DNA of 64,000 bases from Sphingopyxis macrogoltabida (GCF_001307295.1 NZ_CP012700.1:2421001-2485000); one strand, 5' to 3'. Counted from the first letter of the stretch, positions 25,145-35,321 are shown. Program-made: numbers and translations. Notes: a model not told the origin generated them from the letters alone.

Positions 25145-25410
25145 TGGATCAGGGTCTGCTTCTTGCGCGTCGGAGGTTTGAAGCGATTTCGTTCAGGGCG
25201 AGGAAGCGGGACGCAGGCATATGACTATATTCCAAGGCTCGCTGACGCGGCCATGGACGAAATCGATCAAATCCCGCAGGGACGTCGAAATGGCTTCGGT
25301 CTCGGCTCCATGCGCCCTTGCAGATGGAACCACCATCCGCGGCGGTCGCACGAAGTCGATACCTTCGCCATTTCGACGCCTCGAACGTGCAAGAAGCAGA
25401 CCCTGATCCA
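25145..25410 (+). mobile_element. Dispersed palindrome-flanked element, copy 2 (before ABC-F gene)
   Basis: Perfect 22-bp inverted repeats (25145-25166 and 25389-25410) enclose a core homologous to copy 1 at 17771-18036, in the opposite genomic orientation. Core ends are again GAGGTTTGAAGCG and CGCCTCGAACG. The outer arms (GGTCTGCTTCTTGC type) share nothing with those of copy 1. The right arm ends one base before the ABC-F start codon, so the element supplies that gene's whole 5' leader. No transposase is encoded, and short frames through the core are not convincing. Confidence 0.8.
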
Positions 25411-27186
<1,776 letters not shown>

Positions 27187-27298
27187 GCAAAGCTGCGGAC
27201 GGCTTCGGGGTGGGGAGCGGACGTTCGAGCAAACTCCGGCCCTCCCCTTCAGGGGAGGGCAGCGAGACTTGGCAGCTTGCTGCCTAGTCGCAGTGGGT

Positions 27299-27334
27299 GG
27301 GGTCGATCGGCCTTGCGCGAGGCCGATCGACCCC
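27299..27334. terminator. Strong hairpin after the ABC-F gene
   Basis: 14-bp perfect arms GGGGTCGATCGGCC and GGCCGATCGACCCC flank an 8-base loop. A second hairpin (GCCCTCCCCTTCAGGGGAGGGC pattern, 27239-27260) precedes it. Both lie between the ABC-F gene and the convergent DUF6456 gene; the 177-bp gap contains nothing else recognisable. Confidence 0.7.
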
Positions 27335-27362
27335 GCTACCGGTCGACACCCCGCCAATATCG

Positions 27363-27845
27363 TCACCCCGTCCCGTAAAACCGCGCCAGCCGGTCGAGCG
27401 CCAGTCCCAGCACCAGCTTGCCCGACCGCGCCGGCCAGCCCAGCCCCTTTTCGGCGCACCCGATCCCCTCGCCGGCGCAGATCACCCGCCAGCAAATGTC
27501 GGCCAGCCCCGGCCCCGCCGTATCGAGCGCCGCATGAAAGCGCCGGCGGGCATCGATCCGCGCCAGCGAGGCATCCGCCGCGCGGGCGCCGCCGCGACTC
27601 TTGCCCGGCGGCGCGGCGTCCCAGCGCATCGTGACCCGCGCCGCCAGTCCCGCGCGCTCATAATCGGCGCGCAGCCGTTCACCCGCGCGCAGTTGCGCAT
27701 CGGTCAGATGCCCGCGCGATGCGAGCCAGGCGATCGGGCTTTCGGCGACATTCACCGTCACGTGGCGCATCACCTGCGGCCCTGCCTTTCCCGGGTCGAT
27801 CCGGTCGTCGGGGTGAAGGCGGGTTTCGAGGCGGCCTGTCGGCAT
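27363..27845 (-). CDS. DUF6456 domain protein, GafY-like candidate GTA activator
   Basis: This 160-aa protein is essentially one DUF6456 domain: LTDAQLRAGERLRADYERAGLAARVTMRWDAA, ARRRFHAALDTAGPGLADICWRVIC, GIGCAEKGLGWPARSGKLVLGLALDRLARFYG. DUF6456 is an alphaproteobacterial domain found in GTA activators of the GafA/GafY type, as I recall the family. The DnaA-like N-terminal HTH of GafA is not obvious here. ATG 27845 has GGAG 7 bases upstream. It is divergent from an XRE regulator across 88 bp that contain the CTTTCCTACAA motif, placed 45 bp before this start. The domain is well supported; the GTA role is inferred. Confidence 0.75.
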   Translation of the reverse strand: MPTGRLETRLHPDDRIDPGKAGPQVMRHVTVNVAESPIAWLASRGHLTDAQLRAGERLRADYERAGLAARVTMRWDAAPPGKSRGGARAADASLARIDARRRFHAALDTAGPGLADICWRVICAGEGIGCAEKGLGWPARSGKLVLGLALDRLARFYGTG

Positions 27846-27874
27846 GCGATTCTCCTTTGGCTTGCACGCCGGGC

Positions 27875-27922
27875 TTGACATTGGGATATTTTGTAGGAAA
27901 GAAGAAACCGATTTGGTTATAT
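27875..27922. promoter_or_regulatory. Divergent promoter region with motif copy C
   Basis: On the minus strand CTTTCCTACAAAATATCCCAAT (27881-27901 region) matches the motif at 1114 and 35294, 45 bp before the DUF6456 start. On the plus strand a TTGACA (27875-27880) precedes it and TTATAT (27917-27922) follows toward the XRE start. A protein bound to the motif would cover both promoters, consistent with autoregulation by the XRE protein. Confidence 0.55.
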
Positions 27923-27933
27923 GGAAGTTCGCC

Positions 27934-28494
27934 ATGATCAACAGCATCCGCGCCGTCCGCCGGGCCAAGGGCCTCACATTGGAGGAAGTGGGCGCGCGCT
28001 GCGACCCGCCGACGACCGCGCAGACGATCGGCCGCCTTGAAACGGGAACGCGTACCCTGTCGCTCGGCTGGATGAACCGCATCGCCAAGGCGCTTGGTGT
28101 CGAAGCCGCCGAACTCGTGCAATTGCCGCAGGACACGCAGCTTACGATCACCGCGCTGCTCGGCACCGAGGGCGCGCAAGCGCCGACGCGCGTCGAGCAG
28201 GCGCTGACCGCGCGGCCGGGGGAGGATATGGTCGCCGTCCGGGTCACCTCGTCGATCGGCGACTATCGTTCGGGGGATGAAATCTGGTGCCGGCGGATCG
28301 AGGGCGACTGGGCCCATGCCCTCAACCGCGACCTGCTCGTGCCCCGCCCCGCCGGCCGCTTCTTCTTCGCGCGGCTGCTCAACGTCGACGGTGAAAAGCT
28401 GCATCTGCTGCCGCTCGGCACCGGCCAGCGGCAACAGGTGGTAAGCAACCCGCCGTGGGCGGCGGTCGCGGTCCGGCTGATCCGCACGCTGTGA
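27934..28494 (+). CDS. XRE-family transcriptional regulator, RogA-like candidate
   Basis: This 186-aa protein has an N-terminal Cro/C1 helix-turn-helix (MINSIRAVRRAKGLTLEEVGARC, then TAQTIGRLETGTRTLSLGWMNRIAKAL). The C-terminal part (DMVAVRVTSSIGDYRSGDEIWC, RFFFARLLNVDGEKLHLLPLG) recalls the LexA/S24 beta fold but has no GDSM catalytic serine, so self-cleavage is unlikely. It is divergent from the DUF6456 gene. In Caulobacter the XRE repressor RogA represses the GTA activators gafYZ, which makes this pair a plausible counterpart. The start is ATG 27934, since in-frame codons further upstream cross the operator. Confidence 0.8.
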   Translation: MINSIRAVRRAKGLTLEEVGARCDPPTTAQTIGRLETGTRTLSLGWMNRIAKALGVEAAELVQLPQDTQLTITALLGTEGAQAPTRVEQALTARPGEDMVAVRVTSSIGDYRSGDEIWCRRIEGDWAHALNRDLLVPRPAGRFFFARLLNVDGEKLHLLPLGTGQRQQVVSNPPWAAVAVRLIRTL

Positions 28495-28528
28495 GAGCGC
28501 TTCCTGACGAACGGGTCGCAGGCTCGCC

Positions 28529-29695
28529 ATGACACCCTTACGCGTCCTGTCCATCGCGACGCTCTTCCCCGACGCCGCGCGCCCCAATTTCGGGTTGTTC
28601 GTCGAGAAGAGCCTGCGTGCGCTAGCAGCGCAGCCGGAGATCGATTTGACGGTCGTCGCCCCGGTCGGGCTGCCGCCCTTCCCGCTGTCGCTCCACCCCC
28701 GTTACCGCACGTTGCGCACGCTGCCGCGCCGCGAGGATCGGCACGGCCTCACCGTCCACCGCCCGCGCTTCCGCCTCCTGCCGCGGATCGGCGCCCGCTT
28801 CAATCCCGCCGCGATCGCGCGCGCCGTGATGCCGATCGCGCGCGCGGACCGTTTCGACGTCGTCGATGCGCAATTTTTCTATCCCGACGGCCCCGCCGCG
28901 ATGCGCGTTGCGGACGCGCTCGGTCTCCCCTTCTCGATCAAGGCGCGCGGCGCCGACATCAGCCATTTCGGCCATGATCCCGCCACCACGCCGCAACTGC
29001 TCGCCGCCGCGGATCGCGCAGCGGGTCTGCTCGCGGTGTCGGACGCGATGCGGCGCGACATGGCGGCGATCGGCATCGATCGGGCGAAGATCGCGGTCCA
29101 TTATACCGGCATCGATGCCGCGCGCTTCCACCCCGGCGACCGCACCGCCGCCCGCGCTGCGCTCGGCATCGGCGCCGAACGCGCGATCCTGACCGTCGGC
29201 GCGCTGATCCCGCGCAAGGGGCAGGCGCTGGTGATCGAGGCGCTGCCCGCGCTGCCCACTGTCCATTACTGGCTCGCGGGCGCGGGCGAGGAAGAAGCAA
29301 GCTACCGAGCGCTGGCTGCGCGTCTCGGCGTCGCGCAGCGGGTCCGTTTCATGGGACCGATCGCCAATGCCGAATTGCCGCAGCTTTACCGTGCCGCCGA
29401 TGCGGTGGTCATGCCGTCGGTCAGCGAAGGCCTGGCCAATGCGTGGGTCGAAGCGCTCGCCTGCGGCACGCCGATCGTGATCAGCGACGCCGGCGGCGCC
29501 GCGGAACTGGTCACGTCTCCGGTCGCAGGACGCATTGTCGAGCGCACCCCGCCGGCGATTGCGACCGCCGTACAGAGCATCCTTGCCGCGCCGCCATCAC
29601 CGGCCGATGTCGCGGCGAGCTTGGGCGGCCGTTTCGACTGGGACCGCAACGGCCGCGAACTGGCGGAGCATCTCCGCCGGCTCGCCGCCCGTTAG
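28529..29695 (+). CDS. Glycosyltransferase family 4 protein
   Basis: This 388-aa GT-B glycosyltransferase has an N-terminal domain with ATLFPDAARPNFGLFVEKSL (glycine-rich acceptor loop) and KARGADISHFG. The C-terminal domain carries LTVGALIPRKGQALVIEAL and the nucleotide-sugar signature PSVSEGLANAWVEALACGTPIV (E-x7-E, near residues 292-302). It should add a sugar from a nucleotide donor during cell-surface polysaccharide synthesis; donor and acceptor cannot be told. It begins 34 bp after the XRE gene on the same strand and ends 4 bp into the convergent secF end. Confidence 0.92.
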   Translation: MTPLRVLSIATLFPDAARPNFGLFVEKSLRALAAQPEIDLTVVAPVGLPPFPLSLHPRYRTLRTLPRREDRHGLTVHRPRFRLLPRIGARFNPAAIARAVMPIARADRFDVVDAQFFYPDGPAAMRVADALGLPFSIKARGADISHFGHDPATTPQLLAAADRAAGLLAVSDAMRRDMAAIGIDRAKIAVHYTGIDAARFHPGDRTAARAALGIGAERAILTVGALIPRKGQALVIEALPALPTVHYWLAGAGEEEASYRALAARLGVAQRVRFMGPIANAELPQLYRAADAVVMPSVSEGLANAWVEALACGTPIVISDAGGAAELVTSPVAGRIVERTPPAIATAVQSILAAPPSPADVAASLGGRFDWDRNGRELAEHLRRLAAR

Positions 29696-30672
29696 ACGAC
29701 CGCGCCGTCGTCCTTGCGTTCGATGCGTTCGCCGCCTTCGATCCCGGCGCTGGTCCGCGGCACGAAGCTGCCCGGACCGACCTTCAGCCACACGAGCACC
29801 GGGGTCGACATCAACACCGAGGAATAGCCGCCGATGAACACGCCGAACAGCATCGCGGCGGTGAAGCCGAAAATCACGTCGGGGCCGAAAATCAGCAGCA
29901 TGCCGAGCGCGAGCACCATCGCGACGGTGGTCATTACCGTGCGCGACAGCGTCTCGTTGATGCTGAGGTTGAGCAGCGGGATGATTTCCATCTTGCGGTA
30001 TTTTTTCAGATTCTCGCGAATCCGGTCATAGACGACGATGGTATCGTTGAGCGAATAGCCGACGATGGTCAGCAGCGCCGCGACGCTGTTGAGGTCGAAC
30101 TGCATCTGCGTCACCGCGAACAGCCCGAAGGTCAGCGACACCTCATGGAAGAGGCGGCCGAGCGCGCCGACGCCGAACTGCCATTCGAAGCGGATCCAGA
30201 TGTAGATCGAAATGCCGATGATCGCGAGACCGAGGCTGAGCGCGCCGGTCCGGATCAGTTCTTCCGACACCTTGCCCGACACGGTTTCGACCGAGCCGGT
30301 CTTGGCGGTCGGAAAGGCTTTCTGGATGCCGGCGACGAGTTGCTGCCCCGCGCGTTCGGCGACCGTCTTGTCGCCTTCGGGCAGCGCGGTGCGGATCGAT
30401 ACCGCCTTGTCCGACCCGAATTGCTGGATCGTCGCTTCGCCGAGGCCGATCTGACCGACCTTTTCGCGAATTTCGTCGATCGGCGGCATTTCCTGCGTGA
30501 ATTCGACGCGCACCGACTGGCCGCCGACGAAATCGACGCCGAAGTTCAGGCCCTTCACCGCCACGAGCGCGATCGACACCGCGACGAGGAAGAAGCTCAT
30601 GAACGAGGCGAACTTTCGCCAGCGCAGAAAGTCGATGTTGGTGTTGTCGGGGACGAGTTTCAGCAAGCGCAT
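29692..30672 (-). CDS. secF: Protein translocase subunit SecF
   Basis: This 326-aa inner-membrane protein has six predicted helices, an N-terminal periplasmic loop after LNFGVDFVGGQSVRVEF, and the conserved GYSLNDTIVVYDRIRENL segment of TM4 plus the SRTVMTTVAMVLALGML helix. With SecD it uses the proton gradient to complete Sec-dependent export. It lies 13 bp after secD in a yajC-secD-secF operon. Its 3' end overlaps the convergent glycosyltransferase gene by 4 bp. Confidence 0.97.
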   Translation of the reverse strand: MRLLKLVPDNTNIDFLRWRKFASFMSFFLVAVSIALVAVKGLNFGVDFVGGQSVRVEFTQEMPPIDEIREKVGQIGLGEATIQQFGSDKAVSIRTALPEGDKTVAERAGQQLVAGIQKAFPTAKTGSVETVSGKVSEELIRTGALSLGLAIIGISIYIWIRFEWQFGVGALGRLFHEVSLTFGLFAVTQMQFDLNSVAALLTIVGYSLNDTIVVYDRIRENLKKYRKMEIIPLLNLSINETLSRTVMTTVAMVLALGMLLIFGPDVIFGFTAAMLFGVFIGGYSSVLMSTPVLVWLKVGPGSFVPRTSAGIEGGERIERKDDGAVV

Positions 30673-30685
30673 GATATCGCCTTCC

Positions 30686-32299
30686 TCAAATATTGATCGA
30701 CGTCGGACGCTTGGTCCGCAGCCAGTGGGCGACGAACATGCGCGTGACGGTGACGGCGGTGAAGACGCTGGTGACGATGCCGATGGTCAGCACGACCGCG
30801 AAGCCCTTGATCGGGCCCGACCCGAACCAGAACATCAGCGATGCCGCGATAACGTTGGTGACGTTGGCGTCGAAAATCGCGCGGCTGGCCTCGGAATAGC
30901 CGAGCTCGACCGCCTGGAACACCTTGCGCCCGCGCGCGAGTTCTTCGCGTATTCGTTCGTTGATCAGCACGTTCGCGTCGACCGCGGCGCCGATCGTCAG
31001 CACGAAACCTGCGATACCCGGCAATGTCAGCGTTGCGTTGAAGGCCGCCATGATCGCGATGATCAGGAAGACGTTGAAGACCAGACCGATGCACGCATAG
31101 ACGCCGAAGCGGCCGTAGACGACGAGCATCAGCGTCAGCACTGAAACGGTCGCAATGATCCCTGCGATCGCGCCCTTGCGGATCGAGTCGGCGCCGAGTT
31201 CGGGGGTAACGGTGCGTTCCTCGACCACCGCCATCTTCACCGGCAGCGCGCCCGAGCGCAGCGAGATCGCCAGCGCGTTGGCACTCGCGACGCTGAAGCT
31301 GCCCGAAATCTGGGCGCTGCCGCCAAGGATCGGCTCGTTGATCGACGGGGCCGACAGCACCTTGCCGTCGAGCACCATCGCGAATCTTTTGCCGACGCTC
31401 TGCGCCGTAACCTTCGCGAAGGTGTTCGATCCGCCCGAATCGAAGCGGATCGACACGACCGGCTGGTTCGACTGCGGGTCATAGCTCTGCTTGGCGTCGA
31501 TCAGCTGTTCGCCGCTGATCATCACCTGCCGGCGCAGCACCTCGAATGCGGCGCCATTGCCTTCGCCTTCGGCATAGGGGACGATTTCGCTGCCCACCGG
31601 CACGCGGCCGGCGGCGGCCTCGTTCGGGTCGGCGTTGGCGTCGACCATACGGAATTCGAGGCGCGCGGTCTTGCCGATCAATTCCTTCAGCGCCGCGGGG
31701 TCCTGCAGCCCCGGCACCTGGACGACGATGCGGTCGTTGCCCTGGCGGATGATCGTGGGCTCGCGCGTGCCGAGCGCGTTGACGCGGCGGTCGATGATGT
31801 CGCGCGCCGTATCCATCGCATGCGCGATCGCCTGTGTCTGTCCCGCGCTCGTCGGTGTCAGCACGATCCGCGTCGTATCGACGATGTTGATGCTCCAGTC
31901 GCGCTGCCCGGTCAGCCCCGCGCCCTGCGTCTCGTTGAACAGCCGGTCGCGCGCGTCGTCGAGCTGCGCCTGATCACGAACGAGGAAGCTGATCTGGTTG
32001 CTCGCGACGCGCAGTTCGCCGATCGCGATATCGTCGTCGGGACCGCGTTCGCCGCGCATTGCGGCGCGCACCGTCTTTTCCATATTCGCAAGCTGCGTCT
32101 TGCGCAGGTCGGCAATGTCGGCTTCGAGCAGCAGGTGGCTGCCGCCGGCAAGGTCGAGGCCCAGATTGACCTTCGTCTGCGCGATCGACGGCAGGCTGTT
32201 GAAGGTCTTTTCCGGCACGAAGCTGGGAATCGAAAACAGGATACCGAGCAGCAGGATGATGCTGATGCCGATGGTCTTCCAGCGCGGGAAATCTAGCAT
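30686..32299 (-). CDS. secD: Protein translocase subunit SecD
   Basis: This 537-aa protein has an N-terminal helix, a large periplasmic P1/P4 region starting KVNLGLDLAGGSHLLLEAD, and a C-terminal five-helix bundle with GFVLTIGAAVDANVLINERIREEL, the conserved D-x-N segment used in proton coupling. It partners SecF and SecYEG. The family length is usually 500-620. It is followed by secF after 13 bp and preceded by yajC. Confidence 0.97.
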   Translation of the reverse strand: MLDFPRWKTIGISIILLLGILFSIPSFVPEKTFNSLPSIAQTKVNLGLDLAGGSHLLLEADIADLRKTQLANMEKTVRAAMRGERGPDDDIAIGELRVASNQISFLVRDQAQLDDARDRLFNETQGAGLTGQRDWSINIVDTTRIVLTPTSAGQTQAIAHAMDTARDIIDRRVNALGTREPTIIRQGNDRIVVQVPGLQDPAALKELIGKTARLEFRMVDANADPNEAAAGRVPVGSEIVPYAEGEGNGAAFEVLRRQVMISGEQLIDAKQSYDPQSNQPVVSIRFDSGGSNTFAKVTAQSVGKRFAMVLDGKVLSAPSINEPILGGSAQISGSFSVASANALAISLRSGALPVKMAVVEERTVTPELGADSIRKGAIAGIIATVSVLTLMLVVYGRFGVYACIGLVFNVFLIIAIMAAFNATLTLPGIAGFVLTIGAAVDANVLINERIREELARGRKVFQAVELGYSEASRAIFDANVTNVIAASLMFWFGSGPIKGFAVVLTIGIVTSVFTAVTVTRMFVAHWLRTKRPTSINI

Positions 32300-32349
32300 G
32301 GGGTCGATCCGATGGCCTGGGCCGGCCCGCCGCAGCGAGCCGCGCCGCG

Positions 32350-32679
32350 TCAGTCGTTGGCGGGCTTGCCGCCGGGCTGGAGAACGTCGGCGAGGGTCGA
32401 TTTCACGACCTTGATCTTCACGCCCTGTGCGATTTCGACATCGGCGAAATCATCGTCGACGCGCGTCACCTTGCCGACGATGCCGCCGCCGGTCACGACC
32501 TGATCGCGCGGCTTGACCGCCGCGACCTTGGCGCGATGTTCCTTTGCGCGCTGCTGCTGCGGGCGGATCAGGAAGAACCAGAAAACGACAAAGATCAGCA
32601 GATAGGGCACCAGCATGAGCAAACCGGCGGCCCCGCCGCCCGATCCGGCCGCTTGGGTCAGAAGCAATTGCGTCGACAT
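32350..32679 (-). CDS. yajC: Preprotein translocase accessory subunit YajC
   Basis: This 109-aa protein has one N-terminal helix (LLMLVPYLLIFVVFWFFLIRPQQQ), the diagnostic RPQQQR end of helix, and a cytosolic basic domain (VKPRDQVVTGGGIVGKVTRVDDDFADVEIA). ATG 32679 is chosen because it gives the usual short N-terminus; longer upstream frames are implausible. It heads the secDF operon, 50 bp before secD. Confidence 0.96.
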   Translation of the reverse strand: MSTQLLLTQAAGSGGGAAGLLMLVPYLLIFVVFWFFLIRPQQQRAKEHRAKVAAVKPRDQVVTGGGIVGKVTRVDDDFADVEIAQGVKIKVVKSTLADVLQPGGKPAND

Positions 32680-32952
32680 GAATGAAAGACTTTCCGTTCG
32701 ATACGCCGCCGTCCCCCACGGAACGGCCACGCAAGAATATGGCGGGGCGCCTATCACGCAGGGGGCCCGCACGCAACCGTCGCTGCGCCCTCCCCCGACG
32801 GCAAGCGTCCTGCAAATGGGGACTGCGGGGCGAAGGTCAAGGCTCGATAGCAAAGTGTACCACGCCCGCGCTTCCGCTTCGACTTTGCTCAGGAGAGCCT
32901 TGCATCGCCCGCGAAGCCGCGCTAGGGGCCTCGCCTGCCCAACAGGGCCGGT

Positions 32953-33029
32953 CGGGACGTAGCGCAGCCTGGTAGCGCATCACACTGGGGGTGTGGGGGT
33001 CGGAGGTTCGAATCCTCTCGTCCCGACCA
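32953..33029 (+). tRNA. tRNA-Pro (GGG anticodon)
   Basis: Cloverleaf with acceptor CGGGACG / CGTCCCG, D arm GCGCAGCCTGGTAGCGC, anticodon stem CACAC / GTGTG with loop TGGGGGT carrying GGG, T arm GAGGTTCGAATCCTC, discriminator A and encoded CCA (33027-33029). The C1-G72 pair is typical of proline tRNAs. Confidence 0.96.
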
Positions 33030-33107
33030 ATTTTCCACCGCCGCCCCGTGCGGTCCTACCGCACAAGCGTGATGCGCCGCGCGGCATTTCGCGGAAAGCG
33101 GCGCACG

Positions 33108-33851
33108 ATGCAGACAAGCGTGCTGATCGTCATCGCGGCCTTTGCAACCTCCATTCTCTCGGGCATTTTCGGCATGGCGGGCGGCCTGCTGCTGATGGGC
33201 CTGCTCGCGTGGCTGCTCCCTGCGGCCACCGCGCTGGCATTGCACGGTGTCATCCAGTTCGCGTCGAATCTCTGGCGCGCGACCCTGCATCGTCGGCATG
33301 TCGTGTGGCCGGTGCTGCTGTGGTTCGCGCTCGGTTCGGTGGGTGCGATCGCGCTCTTCTCGCTGCTGATCTTCGCCCCGACGAAATTTTACGTGTTCCT
33401 CGGCCTCGGGCTGATGCCGATTCTCGTCTGGCTGCCCGAACGCTGGCTGCGCCTCGACGCGGCGCGGCCCGCGCATGCAGTCGGCGGCGGCTTCGTCTCG
33501 ACAGGGCTGGCGCTGGTGTCGGGCGTATCGGGGCCGGTCACCGACCTGCTCTTCATCCATTCGCGGCTGAACCGGCATCAGGTGGTGGCGACCAAGGCGG
33601 TGATGCAGGCGATCGGCCATGCGTCGAAGATCGTCGTTTATGGCGGCGTGCTGCTGAGCGCTGCGGCGCGGGATGCGATCGCGCTGCCCGCCATGGCGAT
33701 CGCGATCGCGGCATCGATGGCCGGTATCATGGTGGGCGGCATACTGCTCGACCGGATCAGCGAGGCGCAATTCCGGTTCGTCCGCCGATGGCTGGTAACG
33801 CTGATCGGCGCGTCATTTCTTCTGCAGGCGGCGCGGATCGCCCTCGTCTGA
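33108..33851 (+). CDS. TauE/SafE family sulfite exporter-like membrane protein
   Basis: This 247-aa protein has seven or eight predicted helices. The N-terminal repeat SILSGIFGMAGGLLLMGLLAWLLP and the second repeat GGGFVSTGLALVSGVSGPVTDLLF show the paired glycine-rich motifs of the TauE/SafE/YfcA (DUF81) family, putative anion or sulfonate exporters. The substrate is unknown. The start is ATG 33108, about 80 bp after the tRNA-Pro gene. It ends at a hairpin terminator. Confidence 0.9.
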   Translation: MQTSVLIVIAAFATSILSGIFGMAGGLLLMGLLAWLLPAATALALHGVIQFASNLWRATLHRRHVVWPVLLWFALGSVGAIALFSLLIFAPTKFYVFLGLGLMPILVWLPERWLRLDAARPAHAVGGGFVSTGLALVSGVSGPVTDLLFIHSRLNRHQVVATKAVMQAIGHASKIVVYGGVLLSAAARDAIALPAMAIAIAASMAGIMVGGILLDRISEAQFRFVRRWLVTLIGASFLLQAARIALV

Positions 33852-33860
33852 CGGGAAAAC

Positions 33861-33883
33861 GGGGCGGCCTTATCCGCCGCCCC
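33861..33883. terminator. Bidirectional terminator hairpin
   Basis: Perfect 8-bp stem GGGGCGGC / GCCGCCCC with a 7-base loop lies between the convergent TauE gene and EF-hand gene. On the plus strand it is preceded by AAAA. Confidence 0.75.
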
Positions 33884-33889
33884 GCCCGC

Positions 33890-34207
33890 TCATTCGCTTT
33901 CCGACGGCGGCGGCGATGCGCGCGAGTCGCGGATCGCCTGGATCTCGCCCTTGTCGATCGCGCCGTCGCCATTGGTATCGATATGCTTGATGAAGCTGTC
34001 GATCTTTTCGGGTGCCGCCAGCGACGGATCGCCCTTCTCCTTCGCGCGCATCTCGGCCATCTTGGTGACTTCGGCCTTGTCGAGCTTGCCGTCACCGTTG
34101 GTGTCGATCGCCGCAAACATCCGGCCGTTATCGTCCTGCGGCTGCGCCGCGGCAGCGGCCGGAAGGGCCAAGCCGAGCGAAGCGGCGATGATCGTCAGTT
34201 TCTTCAT
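33890..34207 (-). CDS. Exported EF-hand calcium-binding protein
   Basis: This 105-aa protein has a signal peptide (LTIIAASLGLALPAAAAAQ). Two canonical EF-hand loops follow: DTNGDGKLDKAE and DTNGDGAIDKGE, each with Asp/Asn at positions 1, 3 and 5 and Glu at 12. Small periplasmic EF-hand proteins of this sort are frequent in sphingomonads and presumably bind Ca2+; their role is unknown. The start is ATG 34207; upstream in-frame codons would hide the signal peptide. Confidence 0.9.
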   Translation of the reverse strand: MKKLTIIAASLGLALPAAAAAQPQDDNGRMFAAIDTNGDGKLDKAEVTKMAEMRAKEKGDPSLAAPEKIDSFIKHIDTNGDGAIDKGEIQAIRDSRASPPPSESE

Positions 34208-34305
34208 GCAAAATCCTCTGGTCAGATCGGCAAAGCTGCCGGGATGCCCCGCCGCCGACATGCCAGTTCACGCGCCGCAAGGCCATGCGGGCGCCGCTCG
34301 GTTCG

Positions 34306-35283
34306 TCACGGTTTCAGCACGACCTTGCCCACCACCTCGCGCCGTTCGAGCATCGCAAAGCCCTCGCGCCAATCGGCGAGGTCAAGCGCGGCGTGCACGT
34401 GCGGGCGGATTTTCCCCGCCGCCGCGAGCGCGTCGATCGCCGCGAGATTTTCGGCGCCGCGGTCGGGAAAGCGGCGCCCATATTCGCCCGCGCGCACCCC
34501 GACGACCGAGAATCCCTTGATCAGCGGCATGTTCACCGACACCTCGGGTATGCGCCCCGACGCAAAGCCGACCACCAACAGCCTGCCGCCGAACGCGATG
34601 CAGCGCGTCGATTCGTCGAACACGTCGCCGCCGACCGGATCGAAGATCACGTCGGCGCCGCGTCCGCCGGTCAGGTCCTTGACCGTTTCGCGAAAGCCCG
34701 GCGCCGCGTCGATTACGGCTTCGGGAGCGTATAGTTCGGCCAGCGCGGCGCGTTTCCCGGCGCTGCTTGCCGCGGCGATCACCCGCGCCCCCAGCGTCCG
34801 CGCCAGATCGACCGTTGCGAGCCCGACCCCGCCCGCCGCGCCATGGACCAGCACCCACTCACCCGGCTCGACCCGCGCGCAGCGGACCAATGCAACCCAG
34901 GCGGTGAGATAGGCGGCCGGATAGGCAGCCGCTTCCTCCCAGCCCAGCGCCGCGGGCTTGCGGCGCAACGCGCCCGCCGGAACGATGCAATATTCGGCCA
35001 TCGCACCAAAGCGGTTGCCGCCAACCACCGCATCGCCGGCGCGCCATCCCGTCACGCCCGGACCGATCGCATCGACCTCGCCGGAAAATTCGAGCCCCGA
35101 GACGAAGGGCAATTCGGGTTTGAGCTGATAGGCGCCGCGGGTCATCAGCAGGTCGGGGAAATTCACCGCCGCCGCGCCCACCCGCACCCGCACTTCGCCC
35201 GGGCCGGGCTCGGGCACCGGCAGATCGACCAGCCCGGCGCCGGCATGATCGGGGAGCAATTCACGCACCTGCAGCGCCCGCAT
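34306..35283 (-). CDS. NADPH:quinone oxidoreductase, zinc-free MDR family
   Basis: This 325-aa medium-chain dehydrogenase/reductase has GroES-like N-terminal strands (GEVRVRVGAAAVNFPDLLMTRG), the NADPH-binding motif VLVHGAAGGVGLATVDLAR, and VIDAAPGFRETVKDLTGGRGADVIFDPVGG. The cysteines that bind zinc in alcohol dehydrogenases are absent, which places it with quinone/acyl reductases. It reduces quinones or enones using NADPH. Its start is divergent from the endolysin gene; the 73-bp gap carries the shared GTA-type motif. Confidence 0.92.
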   Translation of the reverse strand: MRALQVRELLPDHAGAGLVDLPVPEPGPGEVRVRVGAAAVNFPDLLMTRGAYQLKPELPFVSGLEFSGEVDAIGPGVTGWRAGDAVVGGNRFGAMAEYCIVPAGALRRKPAALGWEEAAAYPAAYLTAWVALVRCARVEPGEWVLVHGAAGGVGLATVDLARTLGARVIAAASSAGKRAALAELYAPEAVIDAAPGFRETVKDLTGGRGADVIFDPVGGDVFDESTRCIAFGGRLLVVGFASGRIPEVSVNMPLIKGFSVVGVRAGEYGRRFPDRGAENLAAIDALAAAGKIRPHVHAALDLADWREGFAMLERREVVGKVVLKP

Positions 35284-35293
35284 CGGCAAAAAT

Positions 35294-35321
35294 CCTTTCC
35301 TACAATATTCCAATATGGTTC
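35294..35321 (+). promoter_or_regulatory. Shared promoter/operator motif, copy B
   Basis: The sequence reads CCTTTCCTACAAT-N6-ATATGGTTC, identical in both blocks and spacing to copy A at 1114-1140. TACAAT (35301-35306) is a plausible -10 box 51 bp before the endolysin ATG; no -35 box is visible. The same core is in the DUF6456/XRE gap, linking the three loci in one putative regulon. Confidence 0.65.
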
